Origin: Isoetes taiwanensis
Taxonomy: Eukaryota > Streptophyta > Lycopodiopsida > Isoetales > Isoetaceae
Reading direction: 5' to 3'
NCBI GenBank assembly: GCA_021234155.1
Contig: JAJEKV010000046.1
Location: 884,280-948,279 of the forward strand
Length of the DNA: 64,000 nucleotides
Positions within the stretch are counted from its first letter, which is position 1. The number at the start of each line of letters is the position of its first letter. The notes beneath the pieces are model-generated. The model saw only the letters and a program-made list of their open reading frames with translations, had not been told where the DNA came from and ran no database searches. The position numbers were made by a program, and so were the translations under genes. Below are positions 35,281 through 45,930 of the stretch, piece after piece.

Positions 35281-36168
35281 CTAAGGGGTTTGCATGGACG
35301 GCTTTGACATGAGAGAGCCTGATGTATCCATGAAAGTTCCAGAAGAGTAGTGATTTTCATTTGCATGTGCAGAAGCCTGGTCATTCTGGATCAAATCCTG
35401 AGTGCCTGACTTGGAAATCTGATTCAAATTCTGAGCCTCTGGTTTGTGGTTGAGAATCTCATTCACTGGGATCCAGCCTGTTTTCTGGTTCAGAGTTTCA
35501 GAGCCTTGAAGCAAGCCTTGTTCTTTGATTCCCTGTTGTGCAGAAACTGCTGGCAAATGGAAGGCCTGAGACTGCAGCTCATTAGCAGATAATGATGATG
35601 ATGATCTCATCTGAGACTGCAGTAGCCCATTACCATTCTGTTTGCCAGCTTGAATTGCTTGAGCAGCAGCCTCTAAACTGATACCCTGAGACCGCGATTT
35701 GTCGCCGGAGATCTGATCCATGGAGCCATCCAGATTCTGCTTGCTACTCATCAGTTGAGAAGTGTGCTGATCATGAACAAGAGGCAAGTGCTGCGCGGCG
35801 GCATCGCGGCGGAGAGAATTCTCCTTGGCACCTTCTGGCATAACACCATCATGCTCAAACCAGCTATTCATGTTGATAGCAGAACTGGCAAAGTTGTGAG
35901 GGCCAGAAGTAGAGTCCTTCCCAATGTTGGAAAGTTGAGAACTAGGAAAGGAGGAGTCCTTCCCAACGTTGGAAAGTTGGTGGGAACGTTGGGACATAGA
36001 GGAGGAACCGAGGTCAGAGGCGCGAGGGAGTTGATCCGGGTTCGACATCATGGGGCCGACATGGGAAAGGCGCGGGCCGGCATCGAGGCGGCTGGAGGCG
36101 GAGGAGAACGGAGCGAGGGCGAGGAGGACGAGGAGAGAAGCCATAGCCATAGCCATAGCCATAGCCAT
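35281..36168 (-). CDS. secreted Ser/Gln/Asn-rich protein of unknown function
   Basis: Read from the ATG at 36,168 this is 295 residues. The N-terminus MAMAMAMAMASLLVLLALAP is a strong signal peptide, with cleavage likely near residue 26 (SSASS). The remainder is low in hydrophobics and rich in Ser, Gln, Asn and Gly, so probably disordered. Short internal repeats are LSHVG (34-38), LSNVGKDS (65-72) and LSNIGKDS (79-86). No catalytic domain was recognised. The frame is open for another 74 codons upstream to 36,390, but a TATA box at 36,251-36,260 lies inside that extension, so the start at 36,168 is preferred. The next four ATGs (36,162 to 36,144) come from an ATGGCT repeat and are alternative starts. 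It lies about 1.6 kb upstream of, and in the same direction as, the small secreted protein gene. Confidence 0.68.
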   Translation of the reverse strand: MAMAMAMAMASLLVLLALAPFSSASSRLDAGPRLSHVGPMMSNPDQLPRASDLGSSSMSQRSHQLSNVGKDSSFPSSQLSNIGKDSTSGPHNFASSAINMNSWFEHDGVMPEGAKENSLRRDAAAQHLPLVHDQHTSQLMSSKQNLDGSMDQISGDKSRSQGISLEAAAQAIQAGKQNGNGLLQSQMRSSSSLSANELQSQAFHLPAVSAQQGIKEQGLLQGSETLNQKTGWIPVNEILNHKPEAQNLNQISKSGTQDLIQNDQASAHANENHYSSGTFMDTSGSLMSKPSMQTP

Positions 36169-36200
36169 AGGAATAGGAATAGCAATAGCAATGGCAATAG
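36141..36200 (-). repeat. hexanucleotide repeat spanning the start codon
   Basis: On the minus strand, ATTGCT-type hexamers (ATTGCA, ATTGCT, ATTGCC, ATTCCT) run directly into five perfect ATGGCT units. The repeat supplies five in-frame Met-Ala starts and the first residues of the signal peptide of the secreted protein gene. Confidence 0.85.
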
Positions 36201-36250
36201 CAATTGCAATGGTAGGAAGAAGGGTGTGGGAGTAGAGGCAAAATGGGGGG

Positions 36251-36260
36251 TATTTATAGG
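36251..36260 (-). promoter_or_regulatory. TATA box of the secreted Ser/Gln-rich protein gene
   Basis: CCTATAAATA on the minus strand is about 83 bp before the ATG at 36,168. This leaves a leader of roughly 50 nt that begins in pyrimidine-rich sequence (CCTCTACTCCCACACCC). Confidence 0.55.
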
Positions 36261-37387
36261 GTGTAGTTTGGGGGGCATGCTTTTTGCACTGGAAGGAGCC
36301 CGTTTTGTTTTTGTGTGAAATTGAGAGGGGGCACTTTTGTTTGCTTGTAGGGGGTTGGTAAGATTGGATCCCTTTTCTGTTTTGTGGCACATGTCAAACT
36401 GTAAACGAGTGTATTGTGAATGTACCTCCTTTTTCTTTTCTCGATAACTCCCACATTCCATTCTGACGACCGCTGCTTCGTTTTGGGTCGGTTAGGTTTC
36501 TTTTGGCTCGCTGCTGTTTTGTTTTTTTCGGCATTTTGGCTTCCATCCAAAACCGACATTCCGCTCCTTGTCCAAACCCCTGACTCAGATTGTCTAAATC
36601 CGCAACACTATTGCTTTCTATTGCCCAAGGTCGTTTCCCGAACCCAAAATCATCTATATTGTACAATAAGCGCTTATACCCCTCAAACAATTCCCTATCA
36701 CACATACGGCTCATTTCACACCAATAAATCGGTGCCTACCTCCTTTCTTACTCAATGTCAATAAAGCAAACCCTTTACATTAAAACATTACCTAATTCTC
36801 GTCTCACTCCCAACAATTGTCCTACTGTTACAATATTTGTCCTAATGTTACAATATTTAATCGCATTCTCTCATTCATCTGTAACCAACAAAAATATCCT
36901 ATTTTATCGGGTTCAAAACCAGTTGTCCATCGAGACACCATGGCAAGCCTTGGAAGTGAAATGGGGTTCTTGTGGGAACATCTTTCCGGCACTGTTTGTT
37001 GAATCGTGTCGATGGCCAAACGAGTATTGATGGCCAAACGAGTATTGAGATCATTGTGGTACAATGTAGCAACTAGCATCCTCGTCATATTTTGAAGTCT
37101 AATACCCTTTTAAAAGATCTTGCTAAAGGTCGCTATCCAAATTGAATGTTGCGACTACAAACATGTATTGAATAATGTAGTTTGTAGCCTTAATTGTTTG
37201 AGGGGAATGTGCGATCTAAGGCAAAATTGGGTCTCAAAATCTACCTGTAAATAAGGCAAAGTCATGACCATTACCATTACCATTGCTCTAGAAAGTTGTA
37301 TGTTGCTTGCAATGGGGAATGGGGTGGGGGAGCTAATTGGGTTTGGGGTTTGGCGGCTACATCCACCTATCTAGGCTAGTCAGGAAC

Positions 37388-37690
37388 AATAGCCGTTTGC
37401 TGGAGCAGTTCCTGCCTTGCCAACTCATGTATGCAATGTCTTAGCTGCGAATCGGCATCTGCATGAGGGTCCTTGGCTTGATGAGCAACTACTTTATGCA
37501 ACTCTCGCATATCTCGATTCCGCGTAATAGAGTTGTACGATGAAGCTATCTCTAGACTGTTGACCCTTTCCTGGAGGTCTGTAGGTGTTGATGTTGCAGC
37601 TGACTTCTTCTATGGTGGACTAAACTGCCTTTGGGGCCATGATGGTGGACTAAATTGCCTTACCATGATGGTCATCTCCTCAGCTTCAAT
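37388..37690 (-). pseudogene. broken frame, coiled-coil-like, family unknown
   Basis: The minus strand keeps one frame for about 100 codons with a single TAG after a repeated QFSPP motif. The C-terminal half is hydrophilic and helical (LQERVNSLEIASSYNSITR, then MRELHKVVAHQAKDPHAD), ending in a normal stop. It lacks a Met-started frame and sits in transposon-rich DNA, so it may be part of a degraded element or gene exon. Function is unknown. Confidence 0.35.
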
Positions 37691-38670
37691 CTGAAGGTGG
37701 AATATAGATGCCCTAATCTCGTTACTCGAAATGTTCCCTAACCTGAGCCATGGTGTCTTTCTTTGGTGGGCCGTGGCATCCATAGGGCCACAGATTAGCA
37801 TTCCGCCCCAAGGCTCGCCCTATCTTGCTGCCTGCTAGGGGAAGGCCATCCTCAAAATATTGTACGTGGGTCTCTATGCTGGAGGCACACTGCTTCTCCA
37901 TAGCCAGTTGCTTTGTGAACAATTTGGGTATGGAAGCATGCACTCTTCTGCCAGATAAGCAATTCGAGTTGTGTTGCCCTCACTATTGTGGAAAAAGTAT
38001 GATACAAGGATACAATTCCATTGATAAAACCCGGGTCTCAAAATTTACCATGTAAATAAGACAAAGTCATAACCATTCCCATCTCCATTGCTCCTAGTAA
38101 TCTGGAAACATTGCAAGAAGAATAGAATAAAATAGTATTTTAATGCCTAATGCAACAAATCAAGTTGCACAAGAAGACAAACCCATATATGTCATGAGTT
38201 TTCGGGAAGCTCATCCTACCCTTCTCAAAAAGTTAAGGCCACCATTGCTATAAAGGGCACATTAATGGAGTTTCTAAACCTTGCCTTACTACATGGCAAG
38301 ATCAAGTGGCTAGAAGTGCCTAATGGGCATGTGTCCTGATTCTTAGCTTCACATAATAATCTTTGCATTTCTTAGAGGATATTTACATTTCTTCGCGGAT
38401 ATGCTAAGAATTCAATTAAATTGAATGGATTTTTATCATCATGGAGATGAATAGCCTATGAAGCTCAATGAAAGGGCACATCAAACGTTTTATTATCAGG
38501 ATTAAACCCCCTTCCCCCCTCCCCGAAAGGTTTTCAAGGAAAAAATATCAGCAGTAATAAGCATATTGATAAACTGTACAATGATGTATTTCTAGATAAT
38601 GTGTGAGAATATAGCTGATTCCGCAAATCCATCACCTTTGAAGATATGGTTCCAGTGATCCCGCTGAAGC

Positions 38671-38765
38671 CATGCATTAGGGCGGATTTGGGATCTCAAA
38701 ATGGCCTCATAAGAGCCATTCCACGTCAGATTTCTTATTCTTCTCCCCAATGCCATGTAGATTAC
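38671..38765 (+). repeat. dispersed repeat shared with 48,440-48,545 (inverted)
   Basis: GCATTAGGGCGGATTTGGGA and the following CTCAAAATGGCC, ATTCCACGTCA, TTTCT and CCAATG words recur in the same order on the minus strand at 48,545 to 48,440. The second copy lies just downstream of a minus-strand LINE remnant, so it may be LINE 3'-end sequence. Confidence 0.5.
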
Positions 38766-39749
38766 CTACCCTTCATAATTATAGATTCTCACGGATTTCG
38801 AGAGATTGCGCATTTATTGTCCCATTTTCACATATTAGAAACAAATAAAAAATATTTATGGCATTAAACCATCGCGACTACGACTAATAATGATGGCTTA
38901 CTGACATTCAAGAGGCAAAGCAATTTGAATATAAAAAAGTGATGGTTGATGTTGAAAGGAGGGCGCTGATGATATCCATTCTTCATTGAGAATGAAACAA
39001 GCTTGAGATGCTCTATCGGACTTGTTCCCATATATATAGTGAATACATCTCAAAGAACAAGATGCAAAGAGGTTTGTGGAAGCCCCTAACAAAATCAATT
39101 AAGCTCATATGGATGCACTTCAGCACATGCATATACTATGGGTGCATGCACCTCTAGGGCAGCATGCACTTGGTTTTTTGTTAGAAATGGGACAATTATG
39201 AAGTGAACAAGGCATGGAGAAATCCCCATAAGCATCCAAGGTAGCTTTTTTAGTAGAAAACCGAAAGGGTGGAGGAAAAATAGTCACCATCCCTCTTAGA
39301 TATATGATAGAATGGAGATATGATTAATAGCTATGCCAAAATAACTTATTGTGTTGAAGAGGAGGAGATCCTTTGGAATAGCATCGATCAAAGAGGTACC
39401 CCCTTAAGGAAGGAGAAATGTGCGTGAAGATGCTAATAAATGACATTATACTTTTGCAATGCGAAGGGTTTATACATTCTTGAAGTACAAAGGTTATGGT
39501 GTTTGTGTTTAGATACCTCTAATACAAGAAGTCTTTTGACTACTTTTTTCACAATAGATTCCTTTAAAATCTATTGCTATTTAAATTATAGCAAAAATAA
39601 GTTTTGAAACTCTTTAAGTAGTAGAAGAACTCTTTGGTAATTATCCATTTGATGACCATTTTTAAGAAAATATGATATGTGACATTCTTATATGCAAATA
39701 TTCATAAAATTTATGAACATTGAAGGTCAAAGCCATTCTTGTTTAAAGA

Positions 39750-41139
39750 GGATCATATGATGCGAAATCTTCATCTTGTATAATTGCATATAAGAAATTA
39801 GCCGGGTGTGATCCTTATAAAAAAAGTAAATAGAAACACAAATATTGAGCTTACAACTGAAGCGTAAACAAATAGTATTTTAATAAACCAACAATTTACA
39901 TACTAATACTTTACACTTTAAATAAGATATTTTTTTTTTTCCTTTTACTTGAAAGCTATTTTTTTTCAAGATGGATCACACCAAGCGAATAATACATATG
40001 CAAAAAAAAGGGACACACTAAATTTGAATGGTGTGATCCACTTTATTATTTTTTGTCAAATTAAAATTAAACCACAAGTACTCAATGCTTTTACCACTCT
40101 TAAGTACATAAGTCATTATCCCTTTCAAAGAGCATATTCTTTTCAAGAAGGATCACACAAGCCGAATAGTACATATGCAATAAAATGGAACACACTAAAT
40201 TTATCGTGTGATCCACTTTCTTATTTGTTGTCAAATTAAAATTAAACACAAGTACCCCTTCTCATTTAATGCTTTACCACCCCAAGTGCATAAAGTTATT
40301 AGTCCTTTTCAAAGAGCATATCTTTTTAAGAAGGATCACATCATGTTAATAATACAATGCAAAAAAATAGAACACAATCATTTCAAGATGGTGTGATACA
40401 CTTTCTTGTTTGTTGTCAAATTAAACTTTAAACACAAGTACCTCTTCCTATTTGCATCTAAAATACTTTTACCAACTCTAGTAGTACATAAAGTTATTAG
40501 CCCTTTTCAAAAAAGCAAACACTTTATCAATAAATGAGCACGTCACATATCCACACTTAACTTCAAATAAGACACATATATATTTCTTTAATTAAAAGAT
40601 AATCAAAGTAATTTTACTATAGGAAGTCATCTTTTCCAAAGATCATACCAAGCTTAATTTTGTATAAGCTAAAAGGTTGGAATATACTAAAATTAGCATG
40701 GTGTGATCCACTTTTCTTGTTTGTTGTCAATAGATAATAACACCAAGTCCCTCATCAATAGTCTCTCATGTGCATATAAATATGTATCATTCCAAGTTAT
40801 ATTATGTTTTATGAACTAAACTTTTTAAAGAGGGTCCCAAAGCAAAAAAAAAATACAAACACTTAATCAATAAGCCAACACTTTACCAACAACCAAAGCT
40901 TTATTAAATAAGATTTTTTATGTTATTTTATCAAACCTAACAATGTTTCCATATGTGACACTTTTGTGTTAACTGATCCAAAGGCCCCGAAAAATTTGAT
41001 AAATATAGTTCAAAGAAAAATATTTGATTAGGTGGGTGAATATAAATCAAGAAGAGGGAAGAAAAAAGCAAGGATCACATGACGCGAAATCTCACTACAC
41101 ATTTACAAAGTGCATATGCATTTTCGCATGGTGTGATCC
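39750..41139. repeat. array of six fold-back units (GGATCACAC...GTGTGATCC)
   Basis: Units at 39,750-39,814, 39,973-40,039, 40,150-40,214, 40,333-40,399, 40,640-40,709 and 41,072-41,139 each begin near GGATCACAC and end near GTGTGATCC, about 65-70 bp long. The second has perfect 11-bp arms (GGATCACACCA/TGGTGTGATCC). The last has 18-bp arms, GGATCACATGACGCGAAA against TTTCGCATGGTGTGATCC, with three mismatches. The spacers between the second, third and fourth units are also alike (GTTGTCAAATTAAA), so part of the array is a true tandem repeat of about 180 bp. No coding potential. Confidence 0.78.
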
Positions 41140-41712
41140 ATGTATTATTGAGGGTGCAAATTTGCAAATATCCTCCTCTTCAAATCCCTTCCCCCTCCCT
41201 TCCCTTTTTTTTTTGCAATATACTATCCATAGCATTTATTTTGAACCCTATAGTTCTACCTATTCATTGCGTATGAATGTCGCGTCCTCCGATATAACTC
41301 CATAGTCACCCTTCGTTAAGAATAGCATTCTCACCCACGAGCCTATGGATAGATATCCTTCCACCGTCATGCCTTTATTGTTTTGTAAGTGATGAGCTAC
41401 TTGAAGCAATGTAGGAGTACTAGGAGCAATCTTTGGATGCAAAAAAAGATACAGTCGATCGTTGAATTGTAAGAATGAATGGCGAGGGAGCAATACGATG
41501 AATGGGAAGAGCTGAAAAGTAGGAAAACTTGAATGAAAATTTGGGTAGTAAAACATGGCATAAACGTGACGTTTGCTTGTCCGCGACCTCGCCGTTGTCG
41601 AAGCAACTCTATGCTTTCGCCCCTCGCCGATGCTATAACATACTCACCCATGAACCTTTCCTACTTCTTGACCTTGAGTGTTACGTAAATGGGGCAAAAC
41701 ACATACACTATT

Positions 41713-42489
41713 TGTTACGGTCCAAGGGCAAGTGGCGCTTGCCGACCTTGGGACCGGGGGTTCGCCATGGGAATGCCGGGGGTGGCACAGGAATGTCCCA
41801 TGCGGCAATAAAGTAAGGGGCGGCGTGGGGATAATTTTTAAATAAGAGAAGTTTCGTATGGTAACTTGCCATTTAATTAAATTATAAAGTTTCATGCTAA
41901 AACCACTCAACCATTGGAAAAGGGGTATGAGGTGGTGAAAACCCATTGGATGGGTCAAGCCAAAAGGCTTTTACATGAAATCTGATCGCACCCTATTGTG
42001 GGGCGTAGGATCGACCAAAGGGGCGGATCTGAGCTATTCTTGCTCAATCAGAGCTAAAGAAAGGACCCATAGGCCTTTATCGGCCTATTCTTGGCCTAGT
42101 GGCTCCATAAAAGATTTTGGAGACGTTTTTCGAGGAGGAGTTTTTGTCTTGATGCAAGCGGTTGGAGCAACCGTCTTTGTATTCGGATCCTTTCTTGCCG
42201 GGGTTTGACCCATTGTGAGTTGTTTGGGAAACCATTTCGTGTGGTTGAAGCTACTTCCATATTTGAGTGATAGCTCAAGGAGACGTTCCTTTTTCGAGTA
42301 TTACGACCTTTTAAAGCAATATCGGCATCTGTAGTATTAGTTCTAGCGATAGAACTTTTTGAAGCGAGGGCTTCAAGCTAATCCCGGGATTAGTTTTTCG
42401 GTTAATGTGGGGAACTCACGGGAACTCTTGGGGACTTCGGGGAGTTCAAGGTAGTGCAACCTGACTCTACTTTCAAAATAGGTGTGACA
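41713..42489 (+). repeat. 5' LTR of the chromovirus-like element
   Basis: 777 bp, TGTTACGG to GTGTGACA. It is 20 bp shorter than the 3' LTR; the differences are clustered small indels between about 42,000 and 42,470, while the first 280 bp are nearly identical. Confidence 0.92.
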
Positions 42490-42512
42490 TTTTGGTAGGC
42501 AAGTTGAGACCT

Positions 42513-43997
42513 ATGGCTGATCCGACATCGCAGCCAATTGATGGGTTGCCAACTGTTGCTTTAACAGATGGCATAATTCCGGCGCTTCGAGATATTCATC
42601 CGGAGGACTTACCTCGGTTTGATTTTTGAGGCCATGTTACAGGGAGCAAACTGGTGTGGGGTTGTCTTCCCCCGTTGTTAGTGAGCAACCTCGTAGTGAT
42701 GCCTGGGACACCTCGGGGTGACCCGGTTTCAGAAGGAAGGTTTGGTTACTAGTGAAGCTGATACGGTTGTCGATGGAGTAAGCTCGAGGAGGCAATACCA
42801 AAGAAGCACCAGGTATTGGCGGCTTGCAACAAGAGTTACCACATTCGAGGAGGTTCTCAAGAAGAGCAATCTTGGTTGCTAGAACTCTGAAATATGAGGC
42901 AAATGAGTCAATGGATGTTTGAAAGTCTTTGCCCGAGCGGCGTCTTAGGGGAATCTATTGATCAGCTTTTATGCTAAACGCAGAAGTATTCTTGAATACT
43001 TGACAACCCAAACGGTACGGGTACCGCTAGGAAGGCCAGTTGTGAGTGCGCCACTTGGGGTTGGTCGCTCTACACTGGACACAGCCAATCTGGTTGTGAA
43101 CGATCCTCCCGAGGAGACTGTGAACGGGCTTTCGGAGGAAGAAATCAAAGCTCTGGAGAAAATGAAAATGCCGGAGTTTGATGGAACAGGGACACCAGAG
43201 GATGCGATGCTCTGGTTGGGCCGCATGAAGTTATACTATGCGGCTACTAAGAAAGGTGACACTGCAAAAGTTTTGCACGCCTCTCTTAAGTTGAAGGTCT
43301 TTGCCGCCGTGGTGGGCTATCCACACCGACAGCGGGAAGACCTTTCGGTCTTGGACAGACTTCTGCAAGCGATTCAAAGATGAGTATGCGCCTCACTTTG
43401 ATAGTCGCCATGCACTGATATCCCTTCGGGAGTCAGTGCAGATTGGAACTTTACAGGAGTATGTGAGTAAACTCCGAGGGTTGTTCGCAAGACTTCCCGA
43501 CCTTACCCCTCAGATGAGGGTGGACCATTTTGTTAATGGTCTGAAAGAAGTCGATATCAAGGCGACTTTGTTGCAAGCGGTAACCCACCGGCTTCGAGGA
43601 AGCAAAGTGGAGCTTGCAAGGAAACTAGTTGGTCGAGAAGAACCTCCAAAGACCAAAAAGAGTTTTGATTGGAAATCAAAACGACCTGAGAATAATGGGG
43701 ATGGAGGGTCATCCACTAAAAAGCGAACGCGAAATCAATCGAATAAAAAGGTCATGGGCGGTCAAAAGATTCGGAAAGCGAGAAAAGGCGCCTATAAAGT
43801 GCTATAAGCGCCAAGGCATGGGCCATTATGCGAGAAAATGTCCTAAGCCACAAAGCCAAAGAAGCGGTAGCGGCGACGGCAAAAAAACACCATCGGATGG
43901 TGAAGCGATAAAGAAGACACCGTCGGCCATCGCGAGAGAAGAAAGCATGGTAAATGATTCTTCTAAAGTTTTCTTTGGTAAAGTTATCGTGTTCTAG
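42513..43997 (+). pseudogene. gag remnant with zinc knuckle
   Basis: The frame starting at ATG 42,513 (MADPTSQPIDG) stops after about 39 codons. The capsid region resumes at 42,958-43,383 (MPEFDGTGTPEDAMLWLGRM), then shifts frame to 43,301-43,807 (FCKRFKDEYAPHFDSR through LQEYVSKLRGLFARLPDL), which is the usual Ty3/gypsy gag capsid. A third frame (43,629-43,997) holds the nucleocapsid motif CYKRQGMGHYARKC, where the second cysteine of the CX2CX4HX4C knuckle is Arg (CGC). At least two frameshifts and a stop are present. Confidence 0.88.
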
Positions 43998-45930
43998 GTA
44001 GAATCAAGGAAAAGAGCGGATAGTTCTTATTGATTCAAATGGTGAATCGACAATTTCTTGTCTGCGCAGACTTAGCGAGGGAGCTAGGCCTAGAGTCGAC
44101 GAAGGTGACTCCGTATGTGGTTGAAGGAGGCCGGGGCCTCGGGTTCAGCGATGGAGATCAACAAGCGGGCGTAGACCACGATACTTCAAGATAGAAGTTC
44201 ACCTAAAGCGATCTGAGTTTAAAGTTGATGTTGATTTAATCAATTTGAAACGTTATGATGTCATTTGGGAATAAAGTGGCTTCAAACCGCACGTCTAAGC
44301 TCATTGATTGGGCATCCCATGTATTAACTTTTGAGTTAGAATATACTAAGAATGCAATAAGTATACAAGGATCACCATATGTGGGATCCGGGAAATTGTT
44401 ATCGGCCACTCAGGCCAAAACTGCTTTTAGAGTGAATAATAATCAAGTTTTTGGAATTTATGTATATGATAATGAAATATGTGTTAAAACTTGTAATTCA
44501 CTTATAGAGCAATTGGATGATAACTCTCAGCCTCATCCTCAATTGCTTTTTTGATCTTGGAAAGATACAAGGATGTGTTTCAGGAGTTGCCTATAGGGCC
44601 ACCTCTGTCAAGGGGGTGGAGCATGAGATAGATCTCGAGCACGGAACTAAACCAATGGCAAGAGCCCCTTATCGCGAGTCCTCTTGAGTTAGAGGAAGTT
44701 AAAAAGCAAGTTGGGGAACTACTTGGAAAAGGGTTTATCCGGTGAGTAAATCTCCTTTGCGCTCTCAGTCTTTGTTGGTTAAGAAAAAGGATAACACTAT
44801 CGCATGTGCATAGATTATCAAGACTTAACAAAGCAACCGTAAAAGGATAGATATCCTTTGCCACGGATTGACGATATTTTAGATCGTCTAGGTGGTGCAA
44901 CTTGGTTCACAAAGATTGATTTGAGAAGTGGATATCATCAAATCAAAATCCGTGAAGGTGATGAACCAAAAAGCATTTTTTGAACTCATCAAGGTCATTA
45001 TGAGTTCGGTTATGCCATTTGGTCTCACCAATGCCCCGGCTACGTTCATGAGGTTAATGAACCAGAGTATTTGATTATTTGGATAAATCGGGTTGAAGTA
45101 TTTCTAAGCGATATACTTGTTGTTTTCGAACTCATTGGAAGAACACTTCCAGCACCTAGAGCAAGTGCTTAAAGTGTTACGTTCCAATAAGTTGTATGCT
45201 AAAGTCTCTAAATGTGATTTCCTCAAGCAAAGGGTTGCTTACTTGGGTCACATCTTTGCCGGGGAAGGGTGTCTCAGGACCCTAGCAAAATCTGGCCCGG
45301 TACAAGAGTGGACTCAACCTGAGAATGTTCACGAGTTGAGAAGCTTTCTCGGGTTGGCTACTTACTATAGGAAATTTGTGCCCAAGTTTTCTAAGGTAGT
45401 AGCCCCGCTCACTGATCTTCTGAGAAAAGATCAAGAGTATGTGTGGGGGCGAGCTCAACAAGAGGCCTTTGAAAGGATTAAAAGCCTTTTGGTGAGTAGT
45501 CCAGTACTGAAAGTACCTGACCTCAATGAGTCTGAGGTATACACGGATGCTTGTGGGCAAGCACAAGGTCGTGTTATTGCATATGAAAGTAAGTAAAAGC
45601 TTAATCGCCGGAACGAAATTATGCAGCGTATGAGCAAGAACTATTGGCTATCGTTCATGCATTAAAGACGTGGCGGCACTACTTGAGATGTGGTACCAAT
45701 AAAGAGCCACACAAGTTTGTGGTTTATACAGACCATAAGCCCTTAAGGTTTTAAAAAAGCCAAGCGAGATTAGTCCTAAGACAAGCTAGGTGGCTTGACT
45801 TTTGCATGAGTTTCATTTTAGTATTGAGCATACTCACGGAAAAAACAATCCAGGTTCTGCGGATGCCTTATCTAGGATTAAGCATCTAAATACTTTAATG
45901 GTAGGGAGAGTGATCTCTTCAAAGGATTAA
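43998..45930 (+). pseudogene. protease, reverse transcriptase and RNase H remnant
   Basis: A decayed retropepsin (VLIDSNGESTISC, DSG disturbed) is at about 44,018-44,060. RT follows from about 44,530, with LELEEVKKQVGELLGKGFI, SLLVKKKDN and VMPFGLTNAPATFM recognisable. The catalytic box at about 45,098 reads VFLSDILVV, with the first of the two aspartates replaced by Ser. The RT tether and RNase H start (AYLGHIFAGEGC, LRSFLGLATYYRKFVPKF) are in one frame at 45,117-45,596, then VVYTDHKPLRF near 45,720. Several frameshifts and stops. Confidence 0.9.

Larger units (their letters stand above)
36391..39749. other. non-coding stretch with gene debris
   Basis: Apart from the broken minus-strand frame at 37,388-37,690 and dispersed repeats at 38,495-38,560 and 38,671-38,765, nothing was recognised. 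A 20-bp tandem duplication (GATGGCCAAACGAGTATTGA) lies at about 37,011-37,050. Confidence 0.5.

Noticed and set aside
35755-36318. 187-codon plus-strand frame with Ser-His and Arg-Asn repeats
   Set aside because: It is antisense to the secreted protein gene; its repeats are just the hexamer microsatellite read backwards.
36169-36390. 74-codon N-terminal extension of the secreted Ser/Gln-rich protein
   Set aside because: It would start upstream of the TATA box at 36,251-36,260 and would bury the signal peptide inside the protein.
39750-41139. CRISPR-like array
   Set aside because: The repeats are long, imperfect inverted units with partly homologous spacers in plant DNA; no cas genes and wrong geometry.
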